Part shown: positions 17,048 through 25,304 of the stretch, piece after piece | How the letters are laid out: each line of letters begins with the position of its first letter | How positions within the stretch are numbered: position 1 is the first letter of the stretch | Source: Oscillospiraceae bacterium | Lineage (GTDB): Bacteria > Bacillota_A > Clostridia > Oscillospirales > Oscillospiraceae | Assembly: GCA_017456105.1 (NCBI GenBank) | Contig: JAFTKA010000022.1 | Location: 1 to 27,011, forward strand | Direction of reading: 5' to 3' | Length of the DNA stretch: 27,011 nucleotides | The notes under the pieces: model-generated | Told to the model about the DNA's origin: nothing | The model's database searches: none | What the model saw: only the letters and a program-made list of their open reading frames with translations | Position numbers and translations under genes: made by a program

Positions 17048-17956
17048 TTACAAATCCAAGGGGTGGCCCCGGAAATAGTCGGGTGCGGCCATTCGCTTGC
17101 CGCCTTCGGCTTGCAGGGAACGGATCTCCACCGCACCCTGACCGCAGGCAACGATCAGTCCGGTCTTCGTCAGGCTGAGGATCTGTCCGGGTGTTCCCTC
17201 TCCGGGAACGATGGCAGTTGCGTGGATCTTAAATTTCGTACCGGCCAGCTCTGCGGTGGCCACCGGCCAGGGGTGCAGACCCCGAACCTTATCGTGTACC
17301 TGCTGAGCGGTCTGTGTCCAGTCAATAGGACACATGGATTTATCCAGCATGGGGGCATAGGTTGCCTTGGTATGGTCCTGAGGCGTTGCCTCGACCGTTC
17401 CCTCTGCCATACGGGAGAGGGTCTTGCTGAGGAGCTCCGCACCCAGCACCGCCAGCCGGTCTAAAAGCTCACCGGCAGTCTCGTTCTCCCCGATGGGAGT
17501 CTCGGCAGTGTCGATCATATCACCGGCGTCCATCTCACGGCACAGATACATAGCCGTTACACCGGTCTTTTTGCAGCCGTCCAGCACCGCCCACTGATAA
17601 GGGGCAGAGCCCCGGTAGGCAGGCAACAGGCTTGCGTGAATATTGATGCAGCCCTTTTGGGGGATATCCAGCACCTTCTGTGGCAGAATGCGGCCATAGG
17701 CCACCACCGCCACCACGTCCGGCTGCAGAGCCTTCAAGGTTTCAACGGTCTCTTCCTCCCGGAAATTTTCCGGCTGAAATACCGGCAGATCGTGATTAAG
17801 AGCCACCTCTTTGACCGGGGAAAAGGCCAGCTTCATGCCCCGGTTTTTCGGCCTGTCCGGCTGGGTGTACACACCCACTACCTCAAAGCCGTCTTCCAAA
17901 ATCTTTGTAAGACAGGTTGCGGCAATATCCGGCGTTCCCATAAATACGACCCGCAT
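17048..17956 (-). CDS. fmt: methionyl-tRNA formyltransferase
   Basis: A 302-residue enzyme that formylates Met-tRNA(fMet) using 10-formyl-tetrahydrofolate, needed for normal initiation. It starts MRVVFMGTPDIAA. The catalytic region is present: INIHASLLPAYRGSAPYQWA (Asn, His) and MDAGDM with the catalytic Asp. The C-terminal tRNA-binding domain has VRGLHPWPVA and KIHAT. Length is close to the family norm. It follows def by 15 nt; the def-fmt pair handles addition and removal of formyl groups on nascent proteins. Confidence 0.96.
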   Translation of the reverse strand: MRVVFMGTPDIAATCLTKILEDGFEVVGVYTQPDRPKNRGMKLAFSPVKEVALNHDLPVFQPENFREEETVETLKALQPDVVAVVAYGRILPQKVLDIPQKGCINIHASLLPAYRGSAPYQWAVLDGCKKTGVTAMYLCREMDAGDMIDTAETPIGENETAGELLDRLAVLGAELLSKTLSRMAEGTVEATPQDHTKATYAPMLDKSMCPIDWTQTAQQVHDKVRGLHPWPVATAELAGTKFKIHATAIVPGEGTPGQILSLTKTGLIVACGQGAVEIRSLQAEGGKRMAAPDYFRGHPLDL

Positions 17957-17971
17957 AGTTTTCCTCCAAAC

Positions 17972-18454
17972 TCAATCCTCGGAAGACAGTTCTTCCAGTT
18001 CCTCGTCAGTCAGATACCGTTCCATCACTTCCGTGTAGACGATACCGTCCAAATGATCCAATTCGTGGCAGAAGCACCGGGCAGTCAGTTCCTCACCCTC
18101 AGCTTCATACCAGTTGCCGTTCCGGTCCTGAGCCCGGACCTTGGCCCAGTAGGGCCGCTTGACGATGCCGTATTTTCCCGGCACGCTGAGACAGCCCTCT
18201 GCACCCACCTGCTCCCCGTCGGTTTCCACCAACGTGGGATTCACAAGCTCCAAAATCTCCTCACCGGTATCCACCAGCACCACCCGGCGTAAAATTCCCA
18301 CCTGGGGTGCTGCCAGACCCACACCACCGGAATCGATCAGGGTCTCCCGCATATCGTCCAGCAGTGCGTGAAGCTTTCCGTCAAAGTTCACCACCGGTCT
18401 GCAAACCTTATGGAGGGCAGATTCTTCCACAGTCAATATCTTTCTCATTCCCAT
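17972..18454 (-). CDS. def: peptide deformylase
   Basis: A 160-residue metalloenzyme that removes the N-formyl group from new proteins. All three hallmark motifs are present: GVGLAAPQVG, EGCLSVPG (metal Cys) and HELDHLDG (two metal His plus the catalytic Glu). ATG 18452-18454 is chosen because GAGG lies 6-7 nt upstream; an in-frame TTG at 18466 overlaps the priA stop and is less likely. A second ATG two codons on (MRKILTVEES) is also possible. It lies 8 nt after priA, in the usual Firmicutes order. Confidence 0.95.
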   Translation of the reverse strand: MGMRKILTVEESALHKVCRPVVNFDGKLHALLDDMRETLIDSGGVGLAAPQVGILRRVVLVDTGEEILELVNPTLVETDGEQVGAEGCLSVPGKYGIVKRPYWAKVRAQDRNGNWYEAEGEELTARCFCHELDHLDGIVYTEVMERYLTDEELEELSSED

Positions 18455-18462
18455 AATGTACC

Positions 18463-20904
18463 TCAATCATACCCGTTTACATCAATGAATGCAGTTACGC
18501 CCCGGTTGGCTTTGTCCAGCGAGAACTGCCGCAATAGATGTCCCAAAAGCTGCCGCAAGGGTTTGGTCATACGGCAACGGAGGGTCAAACGGTATCGATA
18601 GTTATAATTTATTTTCGCCACCGGGCAAGGGGCGGGCCCCAGCACGGTACAGTTTTCTTCTTGATAGCCAGGCTCTTTCAGACACAGCTGCAGGCTGTCC
18701 CGGAACTTCACCGCACCCCGCATCAGGTGAGCCTCATTCTGACCCACAAAGGTTACGGTGGCCACGTCCCCAAAGGGCGGCAGATTTTGTACCCGCCGCA
18801 TTCCCAGCTCCATTTCATAGAAGCTGTCATAGTCCTGCTGAGCCGCTAAGGTGATCACCTTATGCTCCGGCACCATGGTCTGAATGATGGCACGGCCCTC
18901 CGTGTCGCCACGGCCGGCTCTGCCAACCACCTGGGTCAGCATATTGAAGGTGGTCTCCGCACCGCGGTAACCGCCGCCATACAGGCTTAAGTCCCCGTCC
19001 AGCACGCCCACTAAGGTTACGTCCTTCAGGTTCAGTCCCTTGGTTACCATCTGGGTGCCGATCAGCACCGGAACTTTTTCCCGGCTGAAATGCTCCAGGA
19101 TCTTCTCATGGGTATTGGTGGCACTGACCGTATCCGCATCCATGCGATCCACAGGCATATCCCCAAAGATCTCATATAGCTCCTGCTGCACCTTTTGGGT
19201 ACCAGTTCCGATCCGCTTCCGCGGGCCTCCGCAGGCACACCGCTCCGCGGCCTTTTCAGAATGGCCGCAATAGTGGCACATAAGCCGCTCATTGGCACTG
19301 TGGTAGGTGAGCCTTTGGTTGCAGCGGGGACATTCGGGAGCCTGTCCGCACTGGATGCAGACCAATGCCCTACTGTTACCCCGGCGATTCAGAAACAGAA
19401 TGCTCTGTTTGCCGTTTGCCCGTGTCTCCGCGATGGCGTTCTGCAGGGGGTAGCTGATGGACAGGTCATTGCCCTCCTTGACCTCCTGCTTCATATCCAC
19501 GATCTCCACCTTGGGAAGGGGTCGCCCGTTATACCGTTCCTGCAACTGATAGAAGCCGTAAACGCCGGTCTTGGCATAGTACATGGTCTCTATGGACGGC
19601 GTTGCAGAACCCAAAAGCACCAGAGCCTTTTCTTTCAGTCCCCGCCACAGAGCCACCTCTTTGGCCGCATAACGGGGTGCATTTTCCGATTTATAGGAGT
19701 GTTCCTGTTCCTCGTCCAAAATCACAAGGCCCAGGTTTTGGCAGGGGGCAAACACCGCCGAGCGAGTGCCCACAACAACAGAAGCCTTTCCTTCCCGGAT
19801 CCGCTTCCACTGGTCGTACCGCTCTGTGGCAGGAAGGCTGCTGTGCAGCACCGCCACCTGCTGGCCGAAATATGCCGCCATCACACCCAAAAGCTGGGGT
19901 GTCAGGGCGATCTCCGGCACTAAAAGGATCGCCTGCTTGCCCTTTTGCAGGCAGGCACGAATCAGCTGAATATACACGGCAGTCTTACCGGAGCCGGTAA
20001 TGCCGTAGAGCAGTGCCGCACCGGGGGCGTCCCTTTCCATCTGATGGGAAAGTCCCTGGAAGGCTGCCTGCTGTTCTGCATTCAGGATCAGCGGGTCTTT
20101 CACCTCTGCCGGACGGATCTCCCGGCAACGAAGCACCGGTCTTTGGGTCAGCTCCAAAAAGCCCAGATCTGCCAAGCGACGAACTGTGCCGGGTTTCGCC
20201 CCGGTATAATAACAGATCTCCTTGACAGAAGCCGAGCCGATCGAGCACATCAGCTCCAGCACCGCCCGTTGTTGCAAAGCGGACTTGGGCCGGCTTGCGG
20301 CATAGTCCAGTGCCTCCTGGGAGGGTACAGCTAAGGTTGCCACCTCTTCGGATCTGTCCTTGGTGCGGGTGGTGATGTCCTGCTGGGCCGTGATCCACTT
20401 TTTCCGCAGCAAGTAGGAAACTGCCTTTTGGAAATTTTCTTCCGGCATCATTTGCTTCAGGGCCGTACCGTCAGCCTGTCCGCCTAAGTCCAGTAAAAGC
20501 TGCAAAAGGGTCAGGCCGTCCTTCTGCCGGGGGGGATCTTCCTGCCAGGAGCGATCCTCCGTCAGAGCGTACTGCTCCTTCACCTGAAACCACAGTCCCG
20601 CCGGAAGCATGGTCCGAACCGCATCATAGAAGGTGCAGAAATACCGCTCCCGCAAGAAAGCCGCTAAACGCAGCATGGTATCAGATACCAAGGGCTCTTC
20701 GTCCAGCTTTTGACGAATGGGCTTTAGGTTTTCCTCTTCTCCCGATTCTACGGACACCACCACACCCTCTGCCGGGCGATTGCCCCGACCGAAGGGTACG
20801 CTGACCCGCATACCCGGAAGTAATTCCATGCCCTCGGGAATGGCGTAGGAGTAGGCCTTATCAATGGCAAAATTTGCCGCAGATACGCTGACCTTTGCGA
20901 TCAT
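18463..20904 (-). CDS. priA: primosomal replication-restart helicase PriA
   Basis: An 813-residue SF2 3'-5' helicase that reloads the replisome at collapsed forks. The N-terminal DNA-binding domain (MIAKVSVSAANFAIDKAYSY; VPFGRGNRPAEGVVV) precedes a winged-helix region. The helicase core has Walker A GITGSGKT near residue 304, LVILDEEQEHSYKSE as the DEEQ/DEEH-type box, and GSATPSIE. The zinc-binding insert has paired Cys (CIQCGQAPECPRC; CHYCGHSEKAAERCAC). Motifs V/VI follow (IGTQMVTKGLNLKDVTLVGV, QVVGRAGRGD). The start has AAGGAGGAGG just upstream. It follows rpoZ directly; the coaBC gene usually found between them in Bacillus is absent here. Confidence 0.96.
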   Translation of the reverse strand: MIAKVSVSAANFAIDKAYSYAIPEGMELLPGMRVSVPFGRGNRPAEGVVVSVESGEEENLKPIRQKLDEEPLVSDTMLRLAAFLRERYFCTFYDAVRTMLPAGLWFQVKEQYALTEDRSWQEDPPRQKDGLTLLQLLLDLGGQADGTALKQMMPEENFQKAVSYLLRKKWITAQQDITTRTKDRSEEVATLAVPSQEALDYAASRPKSALQQRAVLELMCSIGSASVKEICYYTGAKPGTVRRLADLGFLELTQRPVLRCREIRPAEVKDPLILNAEQQAAFQGLSHQMERDAPGAALLYGITGSGKTAVYIQLIRACLQKGKQAILLVPEIALTPQLLGVMAAYFGQQVAVLHSSLPATERYDQWKRIREGKASVVVGTRSAVFAPCQNLGLVILDEEQEHSYKSENAPRYAAKEVALWRGLKEKALVLLGSATPSIETMYYAKTGVYGFYQLQERYNGRPLPKVEIVDMKQEVKEGNDLSISYPLQNAIAETRANGKQSILFLNRRGNSRALVCIQCGQAPECPRCNQRLTYHSANERLMCHYCGHSEKAAERCACGGPRKRIGTGTQKVQQELYEIFGDMPVDRMDADTVSATNTHEKILEHFSREKVPVLIGTQMVTKGLNLKDVTLVGVLDGDLSLYGGGYRGAETTFNMLTQVVGRAGRGDTEGRAIIQTMVPEHKVITLAAQQDYDSFYEMELGMRRVQNLPPFGDVATVTFVGQNEAHLMRGAVKFRDSLQLCLKEPGYQEENCTVLGPAPCPVAKINYNYRYRLTLRCRMTKPLRQLLGHLLRQFSLDKANRGVTAFIDVNGYD

Positions 20905-20940
20905 ATAGCCTCCTCCTTTTCGTTTCGGTTTCGGTTTTGG

Positions 20941-21147
20941 TTAGTTCTTGTATTCGTCCTTCAAACTGGCGGACAGCTGGCCGTCGGCCACCTCACGGAT
21001 CGCCAGGGTAACGGGCTTCTCAGTCAGTTCTTCCTGCAATTCCTCGGCTTCCTCAGCGATCTGTCTTGCACGGTTGGCAACCACATTCACCAGCAAATAA
21101 CGGCTGCTCACATTCTTCAGTAAATCTGCTACAGGGGGGTAAAGCAT
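20941..21147 (-). CDS. rpoZ: RNA polymerase omega subunit
   Basis: A 68-residue protein beginning MLYPPVADLL with NVSSRYLLVNVVANRARQIA. This is the omega helix that binds beta-prime and aids RNA polymerase assembly; the second half (EKPVTLAIREVADGQL) also matches clostridial omega proteins. The start is ATG 21145-21147 with GGAGG 8 nt upstream; an in-frame TTG at 21162 lies within the ribosome site and is rejected. It lies between gmk and priA, as in Firmicutes generally. The gap to priA is 36 nt. Confidence 0.9.
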   Translation of the reverse strand: MLYPPVADLLKNVSSRYLLVNVVANRARQIAEEAEELQEELTEKPVTLAIREVADGQLSASLKDEYKN

Positions 21148-21162
21148 AAATCGTTCCTCCAA

Positions 21163-21723
21163 TTATTTGTCCGCCTCTTGGGCGATGATTTCTAAAATTT
21201 CCCGGGCACAGTCTTCCACCCGGTGGTTTACGACAAAATAGTCATATTTTTTGCCCTGTTGGGTCTCCCATTGGGCTCTTTCCAGACGAATGGCCATCTG
21301 CTCAGCAGAGGTATCGCCCCGCTTGGAAAGCCGCACTTTCAGATCCTCCAGGGAGGGCGGTGCAATGAAGATCAGCACCGCATCTGGCCGGGTCTTCCGG
21401 ACATTGAACGCACCGTTGGGCTCAATATCCAAAATCACGTGTCCCTTTTCCAGCTTTTCTTCCAATTGTTCCTTGGGCGTGCCATAGAAGTTGTCCATAT
21501 GGTCGTCGTACTCCAAAAAAGCATCTTCCGCGATCATCTTTTGGAAGGTCTCTTTGGAAACGAAATAGTAATGGACACCGTCCTGCTCCCCCGGTCGAGG
21601 CTTGCGGGTGGTAGCTGACACAGAGAACCGCAGGTCCTCACGGCTTGCCATCACCTGACTGAGCACTGTACTTTTTCCCACACCGGACGCACCGGAGATC
21701 ACAAACAGTTTTCCTTTATGCAT
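21163..21723 (-). CDS. gmk: guanylate kinase
   Basis: A 186-residue P-loop kinase that converts GMP to GDP with ATP; this feeds GTP and (p)ppGpp pools. P-loop GASGVGKST lies at residues 10-18, then SATTRKPRPGEQDGVHYYFV with GMP-binding residues, ILDIEPNGAFNVRK, and the lid region RLSKRGDTSAEQMAIRLERA. Length is slightly short but normal for the clade. The ATG overlaps the remA stop by 8 nt, with AAAGGAG as ribosome site, so it is likely coupled to remA. Confidence 0.95.
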   Translation of the reverse strand: MHKGKLFVISGASGVGKSTVLSQVMASREDLRFSVSATTRKPRPGEQDGVHYYFVSKETFQKMIAEDAFLEYDDHMDNFYGTPKEQLEEKLEKGHVILDIEPNGAFNVRKTRPDAVLIFIAPPSLEDLKVRLSKRGDTSAEQMAIRLERAQWETQQGKKYDYFVVNHRVEDCAREILEIIAQEADK

Positions 21724-21967
21724 CGTTTTCTCCTTTGTCAGTCCAGCGGGAAGAAATGCTTTCCGGGGTCAATGCGGATAAGATCACGTGATCCGTATCC
21801 ATCAGGATCACCGCCTGGGTCTTTCGCCCATAGGAGGCATCGATGAGCATGGCTCTTTCCTTTGCCTCCTGCACCACACGCTTGATGGGTGCCGAATCCG
21901 GCTCTAAAACCGCCAGTATGCGGTGGGCCGCCAGCATACTGCCAAAGCCGATATTGATAAGCTTCAT
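21716..21967 (-). CDS. remA: RemA-family DNA-binding regulator (DUF370)
   Basis: An 83-residue protein with the typical RemA text: KLINIGFGSMLAAHRI, then PIKRVVQEAKERAMLIDASYGRKTQAVI and DHVILSALTPESIS. In Bacillus, RemA forms ring-like oligomers that bind AT-rich repeats and activate matrix and osmoprotection genes; in Clostridia its targets are unknown. The ribosome site AGAGG lies 5-6 nt before ATG 21965-21967, immediately after the end of the inserted repeat element. The mRNA structure of that element therefore reaches the edge of the remA initiation region. Confidence 0.92.
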   Translation of the reverse strand: MKLINIGFGSMLAAHRILAVLEPDSAPIKRVVQEAKERAMLIDASYGRKTQAVILMDTDHVILSALTPESISSRWTDKGENDA

Positions 21968-21977
21968 AATGGCCTCT

Positions 21978-22258
21978 TAGGGTAGAACTACAAATCCGAA
22001 CTCGTTTTACAAAGGACGGTTTGTTGCTCTATCTTCGTTAAAATACTCGCAAATACATACCCAGTATTTGCTGTGTTTTTGCCTTGCTAGAGCAAAAACC
22101 CTCTCTTTGTAAAATCTTCGACCTGAAAGCGAGAAGATTTTGAGAGATTTTTGTTCTATTGGGACGAAGCAAGGCTTTGTGCCTTGCGAGGAGCAATAGG
22201 GCGAAAAGTGCCAAAATCCACCGCTTTCAGGCGGGTTCGGGTTTGTTGTTCTACCCTA
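21978..22258. mobile_element. MITE-like structured element between yicC and remA
   Basis: The element has terminal inverted repeats: GGGTAGAACTACAAATCCGA (from 21980) matches the complement of the other end (about 22232-22256) in 22 of 25 positions. Both ends are bordered by TA (21978-21979, 22257-22258), as after insertion at a TA target. No coding capacity is evident. Internal hairpins include GCAAATAC/GTATTTGC (22049-22071), TTGCTCTA/TAGAGCAA (22024-22095), a long imperfect stem 22089-22157, and GCAAGGC/GCCTTGC (22169-22187). The right-hand TA forms part of the yicC stop. It fills the only large gap in an otherwise compact operon. No second copy was noticed in this window; I have a recollection of similar sequence in gut Clostridia, unverified. 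Confidence 0.75.
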
Positions 22259-23134
22259 CTCGATATTTTGAGTCTGTTCTCTGATCTTTTCCAGTTCTGC
22301 CTTGATATCCACCACGATCCGGGCCAGCTTCACATCGGTGCATTTCGAGCCGATGGTATTGGCCTCCCGATTCATCTCCTGCAGCAAAAAGTCCAGCTTT
22401 CTGCCTACAGCACCGCCGGTGGACAGCATGGTATTCATCTGCTGCAGATGACTGCGAAGACGAACAGTCTCCTCGTCAACGGCAACCTTGTCCGCAAAGA
22501 TGGCAGCCTCAGTCAAGATCCGGCTTTCGTCAATGGCGGCGTTTTCCAATACCTCACGAAGCTTGGCTTCCAGCCTTGCCCGATAGTCGATCACCGTCTG
22601 GCCGTTACCCGCCTCCACCTGGGAGACCAGCTCCAGAATCCTGTTGCCGCGATTGCGAAGATCCTGATCCAGAGCCTGACCCTCGGTGCAACGCATGGCA
22701 TCGTAGCCTTCCAAAGCCTTACTGAGTACGCTCATCAGGTCGGCAAGCAGCTGCTCCTCGTCCACCTGGCTTTTTTCCACGGTGAACACCTCCGGCAGCC
22801 GGGACAGAGAAGAAACGCTGATATCGTCCTTCACGCCGAACTCGGTTACCATCTGCTGCATTGCGGCCAGATAACCCTCCAGCACCGGCTTATTCAAACT
22901 GACCTGTGCATCTTCACCGTTTTCGCTGCGGACGCTGATAAATACGTCCACCTTGCCCCGGGAAACAGAGGCCTTGACCGCCTGCTTTACATTCTCCTCC
23001 GCAAAGGCCAAGATCCGGGGCAGCCGCACAGAACAATCCAGATAACGGTTGTTCACAGAACGCAGTTCCACAGAAAACTCCCGGCCGTTCACCGTCTCTA
23101 CCGCACGGCCGTAGCCTGTCATACTTTTAATCAT
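22256..23134 (-). CDS. yicC: YicC/YloC-family endoribonuclease
   Basis: A 292-residue protein with the family N-terminus MIKSMTGYGRAVE and VELRSVNNRYLDCSVRLPR. Near the C-terminus are LDFLLQEMNREANTIGSKC and REQTQNIE. YicC proteins act as endoribonucleases or RNA-decay factors, and the gene is regularly upstream of remA-gmk. The start is 2 nt after the cdaR stop. The reading frame ends at TAG (22256-22258), whose bases lie in the end of the repeat element; the last residues NIE match the usual family end, so the protein appears intact. Confidence 0.92.
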   Translation of the reverse strand: MIKSMTGYGRAVETVNGREFSVELRSVNNRYLDCSVRLPRILAFAEENVKQAVKASVSRGKVDVFISVRSENGEDAQVSLNKPVLEGYLAAMQQMVTEFGVKDDISVSSLSRLPEVFTVEKSQVDEEQLLADLMSVLSKALEGYDAMRCTEGQALDQDLRNRGNRILELVSQVEAGNGQTVIDYRARLEAKLREVLENAAIDESRILTEAAIFADKVAVDEETVRLRSHLQQMNTMLSTGGAVGRKLDFLLQEMNREANTIGSKCTDVKLARIVVDIKAELEKIREQTQNIE

Positions 23135-23136
23135 GA

Positions 23137-24360
23137 TTAACCCTTCCTTACTGTTACGGATACGCTGTAAGAGCCTACCGCACCCGCTTCCTTAAAGGCA
23201 TCGGAAAGTACGATCTCCGCCTTCTTTGTATCAGAGCCTGTCTTTGCACCGGTAAAGTCCACATAGGCCGATACGTCCTTTTCCTTCATGGTTGCGATCA
23301 AAGCACTGGGGCCGCGAACCGTAACCTCCAATGCCTTGGTGATCAGTTCAGCCCGCATACCTGCAGGCACATTCCGGGCCGTAATGTTGGTTACCCGGAA
23401 GGTCTTGGTGGCCATATTGGGGAACTGCACCGTTACCTTTGCTTCCACAAGACCCGTCTGATTCATAACGCCCTCAGGCAGGGTGATGGGGAAGGTCAGC
23501 TCTGTATCTTCCGGAATCTCTCCCAGATTGATCGTACCCAAAACCAGCTCATTCAAATCAGCCAGCTGCTTATCGCTGCCGGACACCTGGATCTTCTGAG
23601 GCTCAACCTTAATAACGCAGGTTTTCTCCGTTGCACCACCACCGCTGACAACGTCCAGCTTCAAATCGATCTCCTTGACCCGATGTACCTTCAGGGTCAG
23701 GTTGATGGCCTTTGCATTGGTGGTGATATGCTTGGCGTCCACCGGTTCGTTTTGTTCATCACACAAAAGGTAGTCGAACTGTCCTACCAAGGTCTGATTC
23801 TGTTCGTCAAGATCTACCTTAATAAGTGCCTTGGTGATTTTGTTGACAACGGCCTCAGGACCGGAGATCTCAATGCTCTCCACGTCCAGCTCCACATTTT
23901 CCTTATCGGCAATAAAGCCCTCAGGAACTTTGCTGTCGCCGTAGTCCAGCACCACGGAGATATTCTTCTTTATCTTTGTCTCTACCTTCAGCTCCACCAT
24001 GCCGGGATCGCTCTTGGTAACGGAGATCCCGTTGGCGGCAATATTGCCCGGGTAGGACACCGTATAGTTCAGCTTGTGGGTTCCCGGTGTCTCAATGCTG
24101 GCCACATTGGCAATCACGGTAATGTTACCGGAATTGAGTGCGATCAGGTCTGTACGGTTACCCCGCAGTCTCAGATCCACAAACGGATCGTCGCTGGTAA
24201 CCATAAGTCCCCGCTCCGACAGAATGCTTTCATTCTGCAGTGCCACAGGGATATTGTAATAGGTCTCGTCCGATTCCGGACTGACAACTGTTACCACATA
24301 CAGCCAAAACACAAAGGCCAGTGCCACAGAAATCAAAATGGAAATTACTTTATTTTTCAT
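23137..24360 (-). CDS. cdaR: CdaR-type YbbR-repeat membrane protein, CdaA regulator
   Basis: A 407-residue protein with an N-terminal membrane anchor (residues 5-26, VISILISVALAFVFWLYVV) and an outer part made of about four YbbR-like beta repeats (about 30-115, 120-205, 210-295, 300-405). In Firmicutes CdaR binds CdaA at the membrane and modulates c-di-AMP synthesis. ATG 24358-24360 is chosen: AAAGGAG lies 10 nt upstream, while the alternative ATG at 24369 is only 1 nt from that site. It overlaps the end of cdaA by 11 nt. The third gene usual in this cluster, glmM, is not next to it; yicC follows instead. Confidence 0.9.
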   Translation of the reverse strand: MKNKVISILISVALAFVFWLYVVTVVSPESDETYYNIPVALQNESILSERGLMVTSDDPFVDLRLRGNRTDLIALNSGNITVIANVASIETPGTHKLNYTVSYPGNIAANGISVTKSDPGMVELKVETKIKKNISVVLDYGDSKVPEGFIADKENVELDVESIEISGPEAVVNKITKALIKVDLDEQNQTLVGQFDYLLCDEQNEPVDAKHITTNAKAINLTLKVHRVKEIDLKLDVVSGGGATEKTCVIKVEPQKIQVSGSDKQLADLNELVLGTINLGEIPEDTELTFPITLPEGVMNQTGLVEAKVTVQFPNMATKTFRVTNITARNVPAGMRAELITKALEVTVRGPSALIATMKEKDVSAYVDFTGAKTGSDTKKAEIVLSDAFKEAGAVGSYSVSVTVRKG

Positions 24361-25222
24361 TCTTTCCATTCTCCTTTCTGTTCTTGTGCAGCAGTTTGCG
24401 GATCTTCTCCATAAGACCCTCTTCCTCAATTTCGTCGCTGCGAAGCTCGTTTCGCAGTACCCGCTCCAGAGTCTGAGCGGCCAGATGCCGTTTCAGGATT
24501 CCGCCCACGGCCACAGAAATAGCACCTGTCTCCTCGGAGACAACCACTACCACCGCATCGGACACTTCGCTCATACCCACAGCCGCTCTGTGCCGTGTAC
24601 CAAGATCCGCATGGAGCCGATCACTGTCAGACAGGGGCAGGACGCAGCCTGCAGCCATCACCCGACCGTCCCGAATGATCATTGCACCGTCGTGGAGAGC
24701 CGCCTTGGGGAAGAACACGTTCCGGATCAGCTGTTCGGATACCCGACCGTCGATCATAGTGCCGGTCTTGAAATACTCCTCCAGCCGATTGACCCGGGAG
24801 AATACGATGAGGGCACCGATCCGCTCGTGGCTCATATGCTCGCAGGCCCGAACGGTCTGGGTGATCACAGGATCAATTTCCTGCTCCGGCTTTTGCATAC
24901 CCAGCATACGCCGCAGCTTTAAGGTGCTTAAATGATCCAGCATACGCCGGATCTCCGGCTGGAACAAAACCACCACTGCGATCAGACCGATCTGGAATAT
25001 CTGATTGACCAGGAAGTTCAGCACATTTAACTGAAAAACCGCAGGACCGGTCAGCCAGGAGATCACTAGGATCACCGCGATCACTCTGGCCACCCGCATT
25101 GCACCGGTAGAACGCAAAAGGGGCAGTAATTTATAAATTAGAAATGCGACGAGAATAATATCCAGAATATCCGTCCACTGTATGATGGTAAGCTGCTGGA
25201 AAAAGGTTTGTAAATATCTCAT
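24350..25222 (-). CDS. cdaA: membrane diadenylate cyclase CdaA
   Basis: A 290-residue enzyme making cyclic di-AMP from two ATP; this second messenger controls K+ and osmolyte balance and wall integrity. Three membrane helices lie near residues 16-35, 41-58 and 66-88. The DAC domain follows, with catalytic DGA (178-180, in ALHDGAMII), RHR (GTRHRAAVG, 208-216) and SEETGAISVA (229-238). A basic-acidic tail ends in KNRKENGKNEK. GAGGGG precedes the ATG. It is the first gene of the long minus-strand operon, directly downstream of a strong promoter. Confidence 0.96.
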   Translation of the reverse strand: MRYLQTFFQQLTIIQWTDILDIILVAFLIYKLLPLLRSTGAMRVARVIAVILVISWLTGPAVFQLNVLNFLVNQIFQIGLIAVVVLFQPEIRRMLDHLSTLKLRRMLGMQKPEQEIDPVITQTVRACEHMSHERIGALIVFSRVNRLEEYFKTGTMIDGRVSEQLIRNVFFPKAALHDGAMIIRDGRVMAAGCVLPLSDSDRLHADLGTRHRAAVGMSEVSDAVVVVVSEETGAISVAVGGILKRHLAAQTLERVLRNELRSDEIEEEGLMEKIRKLLHKNRKENGKNEK

Positions 25223-25260
25223 AATCGCCCCTCGTTTCTGTAATTTATATCGTCTTGCCC

Positions 25261-25277
25261 TCGGCTGCCTGAGCCGA
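25261..25277 (-). other. small hairpin in the cdaA 5' leader
   Basis: TCGGCT and AGCCGA form a 6-bp stem with a 5-nt loop (GCCTG on the plus strand) between the -10 box and the cdaA start. There is no U run after it, so it is not an intrinsic terminator. Its role, if any, is unknown, and it does not match a riboswitch I recognise. Confidence 0.4.
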
Positions 25278-25304
25278 TGGCATACCTATCCTATTATCCT
25301 ATTT

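Noticed and set aside
22049..22187. Repeat element considered as a small CRISPR array or tRNA-like cluster
   Set aside because: The hairpins are unlike each other, there is no repeat-spacer periodicity, and no cloverleaf with CCA end is seen.
22151..23140. Plus-strand open frame of 329 codons starting in the repeat element
   Set aside because: Antisense to yicC; the part in the element is short and has no coding features, so the element is judged non-coding.
25261..25277. Possible c-di-AMP (ydaO) riboswitch in the cdaA leader
   Set aside because: The leader is under 80 nt and holds only one small stem; a ydaO aptamer would be longer and more complex.
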